Positions 18,816 to 28,672 of a stretch of 58,263 nucleotides of DNA are shown one piece after another. The position numbers and the translations under genes were made by a program. This stretch comes from a bacterium EF100-94H03 bin56 (GTDB taxonomy: Bacteria; Pseudomonadota; Alphaproteobacteria; SP197): the NCBI GenBank assembly GCA_002238685.1, contig MPMV01000027.1, positions 1 to 58,263 of the forward strand, written 5' to 3'. Positions within the stretch are counted from its first letter, which is position 1; every line of letters starts with the position of its first letter. The notes beneath the pieces are model-generated. The model was given only the letters and a program-made list of their open reading frames with translations. It made no database searches and was not told the origin of the DNA.

Positions 18816-19013
18816 CACACCATGGACGTCGTAGAACTTGCGGCGCACATGCGCCAGGAATGCGAACTCGCCTACCGGACCTCCTCGGGCCAGTGCACCG
18901 AAGCCGGTATAGCCATCGGAGCGCATCCGCTCGCCAAAGCCTTCGTGATGCCACTTCGAAGGCGCCGCCTTGCGACGAGCCGAAAACCGGTATGTCATTG
19001 AGACGGTCATCAC
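18815..19013 (-). pseudogene. IS66-family transposase fragment
   Basis: The minus strand reads YRFSARRKAAPSKWHHEGFG, then RSDGYTGFGALARGGPVGEF and LAHVRRKFYDVH. This is the central part of the IS66 TnpC transposase (DGYAGF and AHVRRKF motifs). Neither end of the IS is recognisable and the frame breaks on both sides. The stretch 19014-19382 shows no further gene. Confidence 0.65.
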
Positions 19014-19382
19014 CTACCCATGCGATACGATCCACGGTGCCGCAATCCTTCGCGGCCCGCGGGCCTTCCGCACGAACTCGACGATCCGCTTCCCGCGCCG
19101 TATCGGTCAATGCGTCGGCTCGCTCTGCGAGTTCCGTGCAAGGAGGTTTCGAGATGGCTCCGGATGAAGGATGGCAAGTCGTTGCCACGCGCCGCTGGCG
19201 GCCGTCCCGACCTTGAAGAAATCTGCATTCGATTTGATGACCAATCCAGCGCTTCCAACCCAACGTCGTCCGAGACAGAGTATCTTACTCATTGAGACCA
19301 GCTATTTGCTGTACTATCTCTGAAAGTGCTGCGGCAACCGTGTCTGATGAGTCATGGTTGACCTCCGAGGAGGGCCTTGTCG

Positions 19383-21275
19383 TCAGGACAACGGGTCTTC
19401 GTCAGCGGCTCCCTCCAGCAACAGCACCTCGACCGGCGCGGCGCGGCCCTTGACCGGGATCGAACCGGCCGCTGTCGCGGCAATGTCGTGGCCTGCGTCA
19501 CGGGCGGTCTCGGCGCTGATGGTGATGGCCACCTCTGTCAAGGGAGCGACGTCCCTGCCCAGCTGCTCGAGGCGCTGGGCGACGTTCACCGTGTCGCCGA
19601 TCACCGTGTAGTTCAGCCTCGTCGGACTGCCGATGTTGGCCACGGTCGCCTGGCCGGAGTGGATGCCGATGCGCATGCGCAATGCCTTGTCCCCGGAAGC
19701 CTCGCGTGCCCGGTTGTCCTCTTCGATGCGGCGGCGGATGGCGAGGGCGGCACGGCATGCGCGCCTGGCACGGTTCTTTTGCTTCTCCGGTGCGCCCCAG
19801 AACGCCATGACGCCATCGCCGATGAACTTGTCGACGGTGCCACCCTCGGCCTCGATCTCCTCGGTCAGGATCGAGAAATGGTGGTTGAGCAGGGTCGTGA
19901 CTCCGGCCGCGCTCATTCCCTCCGACACCGTGGAATAGCCGGCGATGTCGGTGAACATGACTGTGATGTTGCGGTGATCCGATTCGAGTCCGGCCATGTC
20001 GCCGGCGTGCATGATCTGGCGGACCAGCGCCCGCGGAACATAGGCCTGGAACCATGTCAGGGCGCCGCTCATGGAGTTGAAGGCGTCCGCCTGATGATCG
20101 AGCTCGATGACGCGGCTGGATGGCAGGGTCTCGATATGATCAAGGTCCATGCGCCCGACCAGGCGGGCGGCGGCAGAAAGCCGCTCGAGGGGGCGTGACA
20201 AGCGTTGCCCGATGAGCATCGCGACAACGAGCGAGAGCAGGATGGCTGCAACTCCGATGACGACGGAATTGATCAGGCGGCCAAACTCCTCGTCAAAAAC
20301 CTCGCTGCGATAGTAGGCGCCGACCAGAAGCGGGACGGTGACATAGGCATCGATCGAGCGGTAGACGAAGATCAGGGTCGTGCCGTCGACCTCTACCGTG
20401 TGGCTCTCTATGTTGGCCGTTTCCGGCAGGTCGATTCGTTCAAGGGTTCCAGGGTCCCACATGCCGGCGAGATAGTGATCGGCAAAGGTCTCAAGGGGTG
20501 GCAGGGGATCGGTGTCAGAAAGGCCGGGGTAGCCGCTGGCCATAAGCTCGTGGGCAAGGACCCGGTCGTGGCCGTAGAGGGCAAAGACCTGGCTGCGCAG
20601 GCTCTCGACGGCCGGTCCCATGCGGGCTGAAACCTGCTCGATGTTGATAACGGTGATCAGCGCCCCGAGAAGTTCCGCGTTCCGCCGGACCGGCCATATG
20701 AGTGTCATGATCGTGTTGTGATAGTCGGCTCTCCAGCTCGGCGGCATCCAGAACGGGGCGTCGCCGGCCACAGCCCTCGCGAGCGCTTCCGCGACAATCG
20801 GATCGTCCCCGGCCCAGACGCGGTAGAACCGGGCCGGGGGATCGAGACGATCGACGATCACGACCTCGCCACCGGGAAAGATGAAACCATGACCACTGAT
20901 GGCCGGATCGGCGGCCATGGCGCCCGTCAGCAGCGACTCCAGACGCACGCTGTCGTCGACATCGACCTTGCCCGTTTCCAGCATGCCGGCAACAAAGGCG
21001 GTCTGGGTTCTGGCGGCGGCAAGGTGGAGGTCGATCTCGCGCGCAACGAGCGAGACACCGAGTTCCGCCTCCTTGTGAATGAGGTCGATGGTGTTGCGGG
21101 TGGCGCCCATCACGGTAATGCCCAGCACGGCAGCCATGGAGACGGTGATGAGTGTGCCGAAGCAGACCGACAGGACCAGCGACATTGACAGTCGCCAGTG
21201 CTTCACCCCTTGCGCGCGCGCCTTGACCATGGTGCTCCGGTCCGGTTGTCCGAAAGGCTCGAAGGTAGCAACCAT
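19383..21275 (-). CDS. Membrane adenylate/guanylate cyclase (class III) with sensor domain
   Basis: A 630-residue protein that would make cAMP or cGMP. A transmembrane helix at about residues 31-55 and another at 333-356 bracket a periplasmic double-CACHE-like sensor. A HAMP-like linker (GQRLSRPLERLSAAARLVG) follows, then a class III cyclase catalytic domain from about residue 434. The two metal-binding aspartates are present in VMFTDIAGYS (about D443) and KFIGDGVMAFWG (about D487), and the transition-state region NYTVIGDTVNVAQRLE is intact. The ATG at 21275 follows GGAGGAAG. The gene is divergent from the MFS transporter. Confidence 0.9.
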   Translation of the reverse strand: MVATFEPFGQPDRSTMVKARAQGVKHWRLSMSLVLSVCFGTLITVSMAAVLGITVMGATRNTIDLIHKEAELGVSLVAREIDLHLAAARTQTAFVAGMLETGKVDVDDSVRLESLLTGAMAADPAISGHGFIFPGGEVVIVDRLDPPARFYRVWAGDDPIVAEALARAVAGDAPFWMPPSWRADYHNTIMTLIWPVRRNAELLGALITVINIEQVSARMGPAVESLRSQVFALYGHDRVLAHELMASGYPGLSDTDPLPPLETFADHYLAGMWDPGTLERIDLPETANIESHTVEVDGTTLIFVYRSIDAYVTVPLLVGAYYRSEVFDEEFGRLINSVVIGVAAILLSLVVAMLIGQRLSRPLERLSAAARLVGRMDLDHIETLPSSRVIELDHQADAFNSMSGALTWFQAYVPRALVRQIMHAGDMAGLESDHRNITVMFTDIAGYSTVSEGMSAAGVTTLLNHHFSILTEEIEAEGGTVDKFIGDGVMAFWGAPEKQKNRARRACRAALAIRRRIEEDNRAREASGDKALRMRIGIHSGQATVANIGSPTRLNYTVIGDTVNVAQRLEQLGRDVAPLTEVAITISAETARDAGHDIAATAAGSIPVKGRAAPVEVLLLEGAADEDPLS

Positions 21276-21378
21276 TGTGCTTCTCTTCCTCCAGTCATTT
21301 CGTCCACAGCCCCTGTTCGGGTTGTTTCCACGAGGAGTCTAGGATGCCGGCAACCTCACCGGGCGCGAGGAACAGGGT

Positions 21379-22761
21379 GTGCCACGACTGCCGGATACCT
21401 TCGCGTACTACTTCGAGCCCCGCATGGCCCGCATTTTCCTCCTGGGGATCATCAGCGGGTTCCCCTGGGTCCTGATCGGCAGCAGCCTCAATCTCTGGCT
21501 CCAGGAGGACGGTCTTTCCCGCAGCACCATAGGCTGGGCCGGCCTCATCTTCGGTGTCTATGCCTTCAATTTCCTGTGGGCGCCACTCGTTGATCGCATC
21601 CGGATTCCGTGGATCACGGACTGGATCGGCCACCGGCGCGCCTGGATCGTCATCCTCCAGGTGGTCATTCTCGCAAGCCTGGCCGTCTGGAGTCTCATCG
21701 ATCCCCTTGCCAACCTTGCCGCGGTGATCGGTGTCGGCCTCGTCATCGCCATTGCCTCGGCGACCCAGGACATCACCATCGACGCCCTGAGGATCGAGCA
21801 GGTCGGCCAGGCGGAGCCCGAGGCGATGGCCGCCGGTGCGGCCACGGCCGTGGTGGGCTGGTGGACCGGCTACAAGATCGGCGGGATCATCGCCCTGGAG
21901 ACGGCCCAGCGCTTCCAGGATGCCGGTTTCGCCAACTACTGGCAGATGACGTTCCTGGTGCTGGGAGCCGTGGTCATTGCCTGCAACATTGCCCTGATGT
22001 TCGTGCGTGAGGCGCCGGCCGACGAACGCGTGGCCCGTCAGGCCGCCGACGAGGATCGCGTTGCGCGCACCCTTCCTGGCCCCCTTGCCTGGCTCGGCGC
22101 CACCGTTGCCGGACCACTGATGAGTTTCTTCCGCAAGAACGGCCTTGCCATCGCCATCGCCATCCTCGGCTTCATCTTCCTCTTCAAGATCGGCGAGGCC
22201 TTCCTCGGGCGCATGTCGCTCGTCTTCTACAAGGAAGTCGGGTTTACCAAGTCGGACATCGCGCTCTATTCCAAGGGGCTGGGCTGGATCACCACGCTTG
22301 CCTTTTCCATCCTCGGTGGGCTCCTTGCCATCCGCATCGGGCTCATCCGCGCGATGTTCGTCTCCGGCCTTGCCATGGCGGCGACCAACCTGCTTTTCGC
22401 GCTCCTGGCCTGGACCGGGCGCTCGGAACCCCTCTTCGCCGCCGCCGTGATCATGGACGACCTGACGAGCGCCTTCGCCACGGTGACCTTCGTCGCCTTC
22501 ATCTCGATGCTGGTCGATCGCACCTACACGGCGACGCAGTATGCCCTGATGGCCTCCATCGGCACCGCCGGCCGCACCCTCTTTGCTGCCTCGTCGGGCG
22601 AACTCGTCGACTGGCTCGAGGGTGACTGGGGCACCTTCTTCGTCATCACCACCGTCATGGTGCTCCCCTCGCTCGTCTGCCTCTTCCTCATCCGCGCCCG
22701 CCTCGCCGACATGCTGGCAGGGGCACGCGTCCGGCTCTTCACGAAGGAGGCCGATCCCTGA
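21379..22761 (+). CDS. AmpG-like MFS transporter
   Basis: A 460-residue inner-membrane transporter with about 12 hydrophobic segments. The N-terminus (ISGFPWVLIGSSLNLWLQ, then GLIFGVYAFNFLWAPLVDR), the RRAWI motif and the ATQDITIDALRI segment match the AmpG muropeptide permease subfamily of the major facilitator superfamily. AmpG carries anhydromuropeptides from periplasm to cytoplasm in cell-wall recycling; the exact substrate here is inferred. The start is a GTG at 21379 preceded by a weak GAGGAACA site. No ampC or ampD homologue is near. Confidence 0.82.
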   Translation: MPRLPDTFAYYFEPRMARIFLLGIISGFPWVLIGSSLNLWLQEDGLSRSTIGWAGLIFGVYAFNFLWAPLVDRIRIPWITDWIGHRRAWIVILQVVILASLAVWSLIDPLANLAAVIGVGLVIAIASATQDITIDALRIEQVGQAEPEAMAAGAATAVVGWWTGYKIGGIIALETAQRFQDAGFANYWQMTFLVLGAVVIACNIALMFVREAPADERVARQAADEDRVARTLPGPLAWLGATVAGPLMSFFRKNGLAIAIAILGFIFLFKIGEAFLGRMSLVFYKEVGFTKSDIALYSKGLGWITTLAFSILGGLLAIRIGLIRAMFVSGLAMAATNLLFALLAWTGRSEPLFAAAVIMDDLTSAFATVTFVAFISMLVDRTYTATQYALMASIGTAGRTLFAASSGELVDWLEGDWGTFFVITTVMVLPSLVCLFLIRARLADMLAGARVRLFTKEADP

Positions 22762-23540
22762 TCCGAGGATCACCGCATTCTCGTCATCGACCCGGATCCT
22801 CAATCAGTTCTGGCCCTGTCCACGCCCCACTAGTGATGACAGGTTTCAGCTTCCTGCCCCCTCCATTCCTTGCATGCCCCCCAGGATATGCCGTGGTGCG
22901 ATGCGCCGGCTGTGTTCGTCCTGATTCTCGACGAGCATGAACAGCGCGCGGTGCTCCTGACCGAAGCCGCCAAGAGCATGTATGGGCGGACCCGGCGCCG
23001 CCGCCATCTCATCGAACCCCCCTACCATCTGGAGAGCCACCTCTAGAAGACCATTCAGGCGACGAACTGGATCGCCGGTCTGGCGGGACGGCTGGGGCAG
23101 GTCCGGAGGCATGGTCCGAGAACCATGCGTTCCGGCGGATTTCGAGCGACGGCTCCATCGTGTCAGCCGCAAAGGCGGAATCCGGAATTGAGGCGGTCGC
23201 GCATGCGTGGGAGGCGTTTACGGGCTGGTCAGACGATGGCGGCGGCAGGCGGGAAAGGAAGTTTGAGCACGAAGAAGCATGATGAGTGAGGTAGGTACCG
23301 CGCGATACGACCGGACGCCGTCACCGCGATTGCGCGAACTCCTGGAGCGAAAGCTTGGGACAGCCCATCGGACCTTGCAGCTGGTGCGCCAATTCTCGAC
23401 CCTACCCTTGAGTGGACGGGCGGGGCCGTTCACCTCTTCGGTCCTGTCTTGAGGAAACGGGCTTCAGCCCAATGTTCTTGACATTCTCAGGAAGATTACG
23501 ATGTCACGGAACATTACCAGAACATTCCGGGGCAAGGATC
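22762..23540. other. Mostly non-coding stretch upstream of the relaxase
   Basis: No strong gene is visible. One 57-residue open frame at 23279-23452 (plus) encodes ARYDRTPSPRLRELLERKLG followed by a helical stretch. It might be a small accessory protein of the relaxase, but it has no clear ribosome binding site and no recognisable family. Confidence 0.35.
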
Positions 23541-26342
23541 ATGGTTGCGAGCATTGCCCAGCTCACATCGGCGGCGACATCCGTGAGCTACTATGCCAGG
23601 GAAGGGCAGGTGCGTGACGATGATCCCGAACACCGCCTGGCGAGCAGGTGGCACGGGAAGGGTGCCGCTGCCATCGGTCATTCGGGGCCGGTGGATGCCG
23701 AACCCTTCAGGGAAGTCCTTGAAGGACATGTGCCCGGGACGAGCATCCGCCTTGGATCGATGCGCAAGGGCCGGCATCGGCATGTCCCTGGAGTCGATCT
23801 CGTCTTCTCGGCTCCGAAATCCGTTGCTCTCGAAGCACTGCTGGAGGGCGACGAACGCGTGGTGGGCGCCCATGACCATGCCGTCAGGGAGGCGCTCGAC
23901 TGGATCGAAGGACGTTTTCTCGAAACGAGGGGGTTTGATCGCGAGACGGGCCGGAGACCCCGGGTCAGGTCCGACCATCTGGTGGCTGCGACCTTTCGCC
24001 ACCATGCCAGCCGCAACCACGATCCGCAGGTTCACACGCATTGCGTGATTGCCAACATGACCCGGGACCCGGGCTCCAGGTGGCGTCCGGTGGATCCGAC
24101 ATCTCTGCGCCGCAACAGGAATCTCATCGGGGCCTTCTACCGCAACGTCCTGGCGGCGCGGCTGCACGACCTTGGCCTGATCATGGTGGCGACGATGATC
24201 GGACGTGTGCCGGGTTACGAGATTGCCGGTTATGATCAGGCGCTCCTCGATGAATTCTCGAGCCGTCGCCGCGAAATCCTGGAACACCTCGACCGCCTGG
24301 GATTGCCGCGGACATCGCGTGCGGCCGGTCTGGCTGCTCTCGTCACGAGACGGCGCAAGAAAGACCGTCACATCGATGATCTGCGTCCCGAGTGGAGGGA
24401 ACGTGCGGCGCGTCTTGGGCTGAAACGCACGAGTGCTGCCGATCGCCGGCGCTTCGACCCGCCGTGGCCCGAGCGTTCCGTGCTGGAGATCGTCTGGAGG
24501 GCGCTTGAGTCTCTTGAGGCACGCGTGTCCGTCATTCCGGCAGCACAGCTGGAAGCCGTCGCCCTGGGCCATGCGCCCGGGCGCCACACCCCCGCCGCCA
24601 TACGCGATGCCATCGCCAGGCTCTGCCACGATGGTCATCTTCTCGAGACCGATCATCGTCGCCTCGATCGCGCCTTCACCACGCCACGGATCGTCGAGGC
24701 CGAAAGGGTGCTCACTGCCTGGGTCACGGCCACTCAAGCGGATGCGCTGGCCACCCGCCATCATTTCGGCGCCATCGCCGCCTCCCTCGACATGGCGAGC
24801 AGGCGTTCCCTGGAGGCCCTCGTCTTCACGCCCCGCCAGGTGGTGAGACTCCGGTACACGTCCCACGACGAGCGCATCGCGCTTGTGCGCCACCTGATCG
24901 ACATCGCCCGGGACCGGCCCGTCCTCGGTCTTGCCGCGTCGCCGGCCCTGTTGCGCGAAACCGGCATCGCGGGTTCGACTCTGGAGGCCTTTCTGACCGG
25001 GGCTGCCCGTCCCCGGTCCTTCGCGGGGGGCCTTCTTCTTGTCCATGAAGCCTCAACGATTTCGGCGGTCGACATGGCGGGACTTGCCATGAAGGCCTCC
25101 AGGCTGGGTTTCGACCGTGTTGTTCTCACGACGGGTGCTCGCGAACGACACAGCGAGCCCTTGCGATTCATGGGCGAAGCGGGCCTGCACATCGTCCGTC
25201 ACGGACCTGACCCCGGCCTTGTAGAGACGGCGCATCTTGTTCACGCGAACAACGTTCTCAAGGACGGTGGCCAACCCGTCATCGAGGTGGATCACGATCG
25301 TCTCGCCGACGAGGCCCGCCATCTCTGGATTTCGCTTTCTCCCGCCACACGCGGTACCACCGTCATCCTCGCCGGCACGCCGGAACTCGAGGGCGACATC
25401 CAGGACTCCCTTGGCGAATGGAAGGAGGCAGGCTCCACGATCGTGATCGAGCGTCTCCTTGACCGTGGTCTCGACGCCCGCCAGCTCAGCGATCCGTCCA
25501 GCTACGAAGAGGGGGATGTCCTGGTCTTCAGGCGCAATGCATACGGCTGTTCCCGCGGCTCCGCGACAACCGTCGTTGGCACAGGCGGGACAACCGTGGA
25601 GCACATGGACGCAAGCGGTCGATGCCGCACGTTCAAACCTGACAAGGCGACCGTCCGCAACCTCCGTCTCCACGAATCCCGGCCGTTCTCCCTCCACACG
25701 ACAGACCGTATCCGCGTTCCCGGGATCGGCACGGTCACGGTGACGGCGATCGAGGGACGCACGGTACACCTCGAGGCCGGGGAGGGGGGCTCCCACCGGC
25801 TTGACCGCGACGACGTTCGACTGAGGCTGCTGGCGCCCGGCTGGAGCCACATCGGCCATGAAACGCGCAGCGCCATCGTGGTGCTCGATTCCGGCGATCC
25901 CGCCGGTCAGGCGTCCTTCGCCCGTGACGCCACAAGGGCCTTCGACGAGTGCGTCATCCTCACCGACAACCGCGAGGATCTCGTGGCCGATCACCTCGGG
26001 CATGCGTTGATGCGGGCCCGGAGCCAGGCCCCTGAGGATCGCGAGCTGATGCCCGCCGCGGCGTTTCTGGGAGGAACCGCCGAGACGGCCATCCGGGAGC
26101 ATGCCGCCGGCACCCGCCTTGTCGCCCGGATCGACGCCCACTGCCGCGCCTGGACGGACGTCAGGTCAACCCCTCGTGCCGGCCCCTGGATGGAACACGC
26201 CAGGTCCCTTCTCCGTGAAGCCCGGTCCAGACGCCTTGTCGCCTCCGCCACATGCCTCGAAGATCTCTGCCGGCGCCAGGAGGCCACGAGCCGCCGCATG
26301 GTCATGGACCAGTCACCCGATGTCAGGCTGTCCGTCCGGTGA
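23541..26342 (+). CDS. MobF (TrwC/TraI-type) conjugative relaxase with degenerate helicase half
   Basis: A 933-residue protein. The N-terminal relaxase domain is intact by eye: the SVSYYAREG tyrosine pair (about residues 17-18) that would attack the nic site, and the metal-binding HHASRNHDPQVHTHCVI motif (about 154-170). The second half aligns in layout with the TrwC helicase domain (TPRQVVRL, RPVLGLAASPALLRETGI) but lacks any GxAGTGKT Walker A, and Walker B is changed to LLLVHEAST, so ATP-driven unwinding is unlikely. The open frame starts at 23412; ATG 23541 follows GGCAAGGATC and fits the family. No coupling protein or mating-pair genes are seen. Confidence 0.85.
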   Translation: MVASIAQLTSAATSVSYYAREGQVRDDDPEHRLASRWHGKGAAAIGHSGPVDAEPFREVLEGHVPGTSIRLGSMRKGRHRHVPGVDLVFSAPKSVALEALLEGDERVVGAHDHAVREALDWIEGRFLETRGFDRETGRRPRVRSDHLVAATFRHHASRNHDPQVHTHCVIANMTRDPGSRWRPVDPTSLRRNRNLIGAFYRNVLAARLHDLGLIMVATMIGRVPGYEIAGYDQALLDEFSSRRREILEHLDRLGLPRTSRAAGLAALVTRRRKKDRHIDDLRPEWRERAARLGLKRTSAADRRRFDPPWPERSVLEIVWRALESLEARVSVIPAAQLEAVALGHAPGRHTPAAIRDAIARLCHDGHLLETDHRRLDRAFTTPRIVEAERVLTAWVTATQADALATRHHFGAIAASLDMASRRSLEALVFTPRQVVRLRYTSHDERIALVRHLIDIARDRPVLGLAASPALLRETGIAGSTLEAFLTGAARPRSFAGGLLLVHEASTISAVDMAGLAMKASRLGFDRVVLTTGARERHSEPLRFMGEAGLHIVRHGPDPGLVETAHLVHANNVLKDGGQPVIEVDHDRLADEARHLWISLSPATRGTTVILAGTPELEGDIQDSLGEWKEAGSTIVIERLLDRGLDARQLSDPSSYEEGDVLVFRRNAYGCSRGSATTVVGTGGTTVEHMDASGRCRTFKPDKATVRNLRLHESRPFSLHTTDRIRVPGIGTVTVTAIEGRTVHLEAGEGGSHRLDRDDVRLRLLAPGWSHIGHETRSAIVVLDSGDPAGQASFARDATRAFDECVILTDNREDLVADHLGHALMRARSQAPEDRELMPAAAFLGGTAETAIREHAAGTRLVARIDAHCRAWTDVRSTPRAGPWMEHARSLLREARSRRLVASATCLEDLCRRQEATSRRMVMDQSPDVRLSVR

Positions 26343-26590
26343 CAGGTAGCCGAACAGATCCGCCTGACCCGGCTCGCCCGGTTCGTCCTTCCAAGCCCGA
26401 CCCTGCCGCCCTGGAGGAACCTCTCAAGGGTGCTCCGAACTCCCATTGAACCCACCAGCCGCTGCCTGGCTTTGCATGGTCCCCAACGAGAAGCTGCAGA
26501 TGAACCTCTGGCGCGACGGCTTCAGTGCCGGGAATTGCGCCACCCCCGCGAAGGTCATCGACGGCTTTCCTCCAACACCACGTTTACTTC
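26343..26590 (-). pseudogene. 3' fragment of a sulfotransferase gene
   Basis: The minus strand here matches the 3' end of the intact sulfotransferase at 50556-51401. The stretches GCCGAA, ACCCACCAGCCGC and AACCTCTGGCGCGACGGCTT are shared. Translated pieces (MTFAGVAQFPALKPSRQR, AAGGFNGSSEHP, FGYLS) parallel MTFGEVTRFLGLKPSRQR, AAGGFKERSQHQ and FGYLPEGS. Frameshifts are present. It abuts the relaxase stop codon directly. Confidence 0.6.
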
Positions 26591-26624
26591 GGATGCGGTT
26601 TTTCCGACTGCGGCGCGTTCCCTG

Positions 26625-26864
26625 CTGCAGGACATGACTGCATTGGGCGGCCACGAATCTTGGTTCGATGACGTTGACTGCGTATCAGCTGCGTTCTCCC
26701 GTGATATCCAACTCACGGGGCATCGACAGGTGACCGATGCCTATCTCTTGTTGCTTGCAAGGGCAAGGTCGGGATGTCGGGCGACACTGGATCGTCGCGT
26801 AAGCTGGCTGTTGTCCCGACACCTTCGACCGAATCCGCATCTTCGAATTGTGGAAGCTCGTTAG
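26625..26864 (+). pseudogene. C-terminal fragment of a VapC-type PIN-domain toxin
   Basis: The frame reads ALGGHESWFDDVDCVSAAFS, then LTGHRQVTDAYLLLLARARS and CRATLDRRVSW. The GHRQVTDAYLLxLA and TLDRRV motifs are the C-terminal signature of PIN-domain VapC ribonucleases. The N-terminal half with the first catalytic aspartate is missing, and the region upstream is the sulfotransferase fragment. No VapB antitoxin is nearby. Confidence 0.6.
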
Positions 26865-26894
26865 ACCGGCACCCATCCGACCCGCAGTATCGAT

Positions 26895-27130
26895 GCTGAC
26901 AACCGTCGTCGGCACACGTGGGACAACCGTGGAGCACATGGACGGAAGCGGTTGACACCGCACGTTCAAGCCTTCGAAGGCGACCGTCCGCAACCTTCGT
27001 CTCCACGAAATCAGGTCCATCTGTCTCCACACGACCGACCGTATCCGCGTTCCCGGGATCGGCATGGCCACGGCATGGCGATCGAGGGACGCACAGTGCA
27101 CCTCGAGGCCGGGGAGGGGAGGCTCCGCCG
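26895..27130 (+). pseudogene. Relaxase gene fragment 1
   Basis: Nucleotides here match the relaxase gene around 25570-25790: CGTGGAGCACATGGACG, GGCGACCGTCCGCAACCT and CACCTCGAGGCCGGGGAGG are shared. A stop codon and indels break the frame. It is a partial, decayed duplicate lying 0.6 kb downstream of the intact gene. Confidence 0.65.
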
Positions 27131-27334
27131 GCTTGCCGACGACGACCGCGATCGCCTCGATTCCCTCGGAGCGGATCGAGGGCGAATTGAGGCCAGAGTC
27201 GAAGACGCGCCAGTTGGGCACGCTGCAGTTGTAGACGCATGGCGGTCCGGCTGCCGCGCTGGCCCCACGTGACGGCGCCTGATGCCTGTGTTGCCGGAGA
27301 CCCTTCACGTCAGGTCCCCGCCAGGACGTCGAGG

Positions 27335-28282
27335 CTATTCGTCTGGCTGCCGATTGCCGCCGAACGAGCCGACGACATTGCTGCGTTCGAAGACGCCCAC
27401 GACGCCGCCATGGTGTTCTCCGACGAAGCGGCCCTGGATGTAGTTGTCGCTTCCGGTCGGCTTGGCACCGAAGGAGCCGCCTTCGAGCGGAATGTCCTGC
27501 CAGCCGGCGATCGTCCTGTCGGCAAGCATGGCTCCGGTTCCCAGATCCCGGAAGTCGCCGAAGGCAACATCGATCTCCGGATTGGCGAGATCATCGATGA
27601 CGAGCGTGGCATTGCCACGGAAAAACTGGCCGCGGGTGACGGTATCGCTCACATCCGCACCAATCATCAGGCCAGCCCAGGTTGCCGTCATGCCATCTAC
27701 GGGTGCCGGTGCCGCGTCGTTCGCAACGCCGAGGGCGCTGGCGTCGAAAACGGTGCCCAGGCCCAAGGGCTCACCGCGCTCGCCGCGGACCGTCAAGGTG
27801 GTCTCGTTCACGAAGAACGCTCCATCGTCGAGCCAGGCGCCGTAGAACCTTGCGCTGAACGGCTGCCCTGTAGTGCGCAGTCCGTAACCTTCTGTCAACG
27901 TGACGCCGTTCACGACCCGGATTTGCGGCTTGAGCTCCAGGGAATCCTCGAGCCGCGCCGCAAAATGGCTGCTTCCGAAGTCGAACCGGGCATCGCTGGA
28001 TGCCTGCGCAAGGGCAGTCTCAACGCCCGCGGACGTCGGACTCACTCCGCAGACCGTTCCGTCGCAAGCGGTGAAGGTGCGCGACGATTGGCCGTCGTAC
28101 CGGAACACATGCTGATCGCTGGCGAGCACCGTCGTGGCCGATTGCACCCGTATCAACGTCGCGTGAGCGAGCTGTTCCGAAGTCGGGGCCGAACCGGACA
28201 TTCCGCTGCCGCTGCAGCCCGCAAGCAAGGACGCCACCAGGCCCAACAACGCCCAACGCACCGAACGGCAGTTGTCTTCCAT
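27335..28282 (-). CDS. TbpB-like lipoprotein
   Basis: A 315-residue lipoprotein with a type II signal peptide (RWALLGLVASLLAGC, Cys about 25) and a glycine/serine linker. The C-terminal third ends in IQGRFVGEHHGGVVGVFERS followed by NVVGSFGG, the closing strands typical of the TbpB-like beta-barrel domain also seen at 16408-17757 and 38106-39620. The middle contains a single cysteine pair (TACDGTVCG). ATG 28282 follows GGAGATCAAG; a start at 28321 is possible but would spoil the signal peptide. It stands alone on the minus strand. Ligand unknown. Confidence 0.7.
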   Translation of the reverse strand: MEDNCRSVRWALLGLVASLLAGCSGSGMSGSAPTSEQLAHATLIRVQSATTVLASDQHVFRYDGQSSRTFTACDGTVCGVSPTSAGVETALAQASSDARFDFGSSHFAARLEDSLELKPQIRVVNGVTLTEGYGLRTTGQPFSARFYGAWLDDGAFFVNETTLTVRGERGEPLGLGTVFDASALGVANDAAPAPVDGMTATWAGLMIGADVSDTVTRGQFFRGNATLVIDDLANPEIDVAFGDFRDLGTGAMLADRTIAGWQDIPLEGGSFGAKPTGSDNYIQGRFVGEHHGGVVGVFERSNVVGSFGGNRQPDE

Positions 28283-28506
28283 CTTGATCTCCGAAGTCAC
28301 TTGCACCAACCACCGGCTCACGCTCCGGCGTATTCCTGTTCGCGTCCGGGACGGCAGCAGACCCGTCTTGCCGGTTCACTACTCTGTGCCCAGGTGGCTG
28401 TCGAGCCGATGCCGCCTTGCCGGTAGGACCGTGCCTCGGGTCCCGGTGCCGCGATACCATCATGGTCGCTGCCCTCGTGAAGGTGCTCGCCACGGTATGC
28501 GTTTGT

Positions 28507-28672
28507 TCAGGCGTGGCATGAGCGCGAGCACGCGGTTCTCGGGTCGACGCCTGTCTTGAAGTTCCAGGGGAACAGTTCGTCGATGCGAGTGCCCGAATCC
28601 AGCACGGTTGCGCGTGTCTCGACCATGAACAGCCTCGAAGAGCGATTGAGATGCGCCACCAGCCGGTCGTTC
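28507..28672 (-). pseudogene. Internally deleted IS66 transposase fragment, copy 1
   Basis: The minus strand reads RSSRLFMVETRATVLDSGTR and IDELFPWNFKTGVDPRTA. In complete IS66 TnpC proteins the SSKLFxDET-PVLDPG motif and the RIDELLPWNF C-terminus are more than 200 residues apart. Here they are fused. A second fragment with the same fusion lies at 34383-34481. Confidence 0.6.

Noticed and set aside
19014..19382. Further IS66 transposase sequence upstream of the fragment at 18815-19013
   Set aside because: Translations in all frames show no IS66 motif beyond 19013.
21295..22803. Long minus-strand open frame of 502 codons
   Set aside because: It is the antisense shadow of the AmpG-like transporter, rich in acidic and glycine residues and without family features.
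23514..25046. Long minus-strand open frame of 510 codons
   Set aside because: Antisense of the relaxase gene; no domain recognised.
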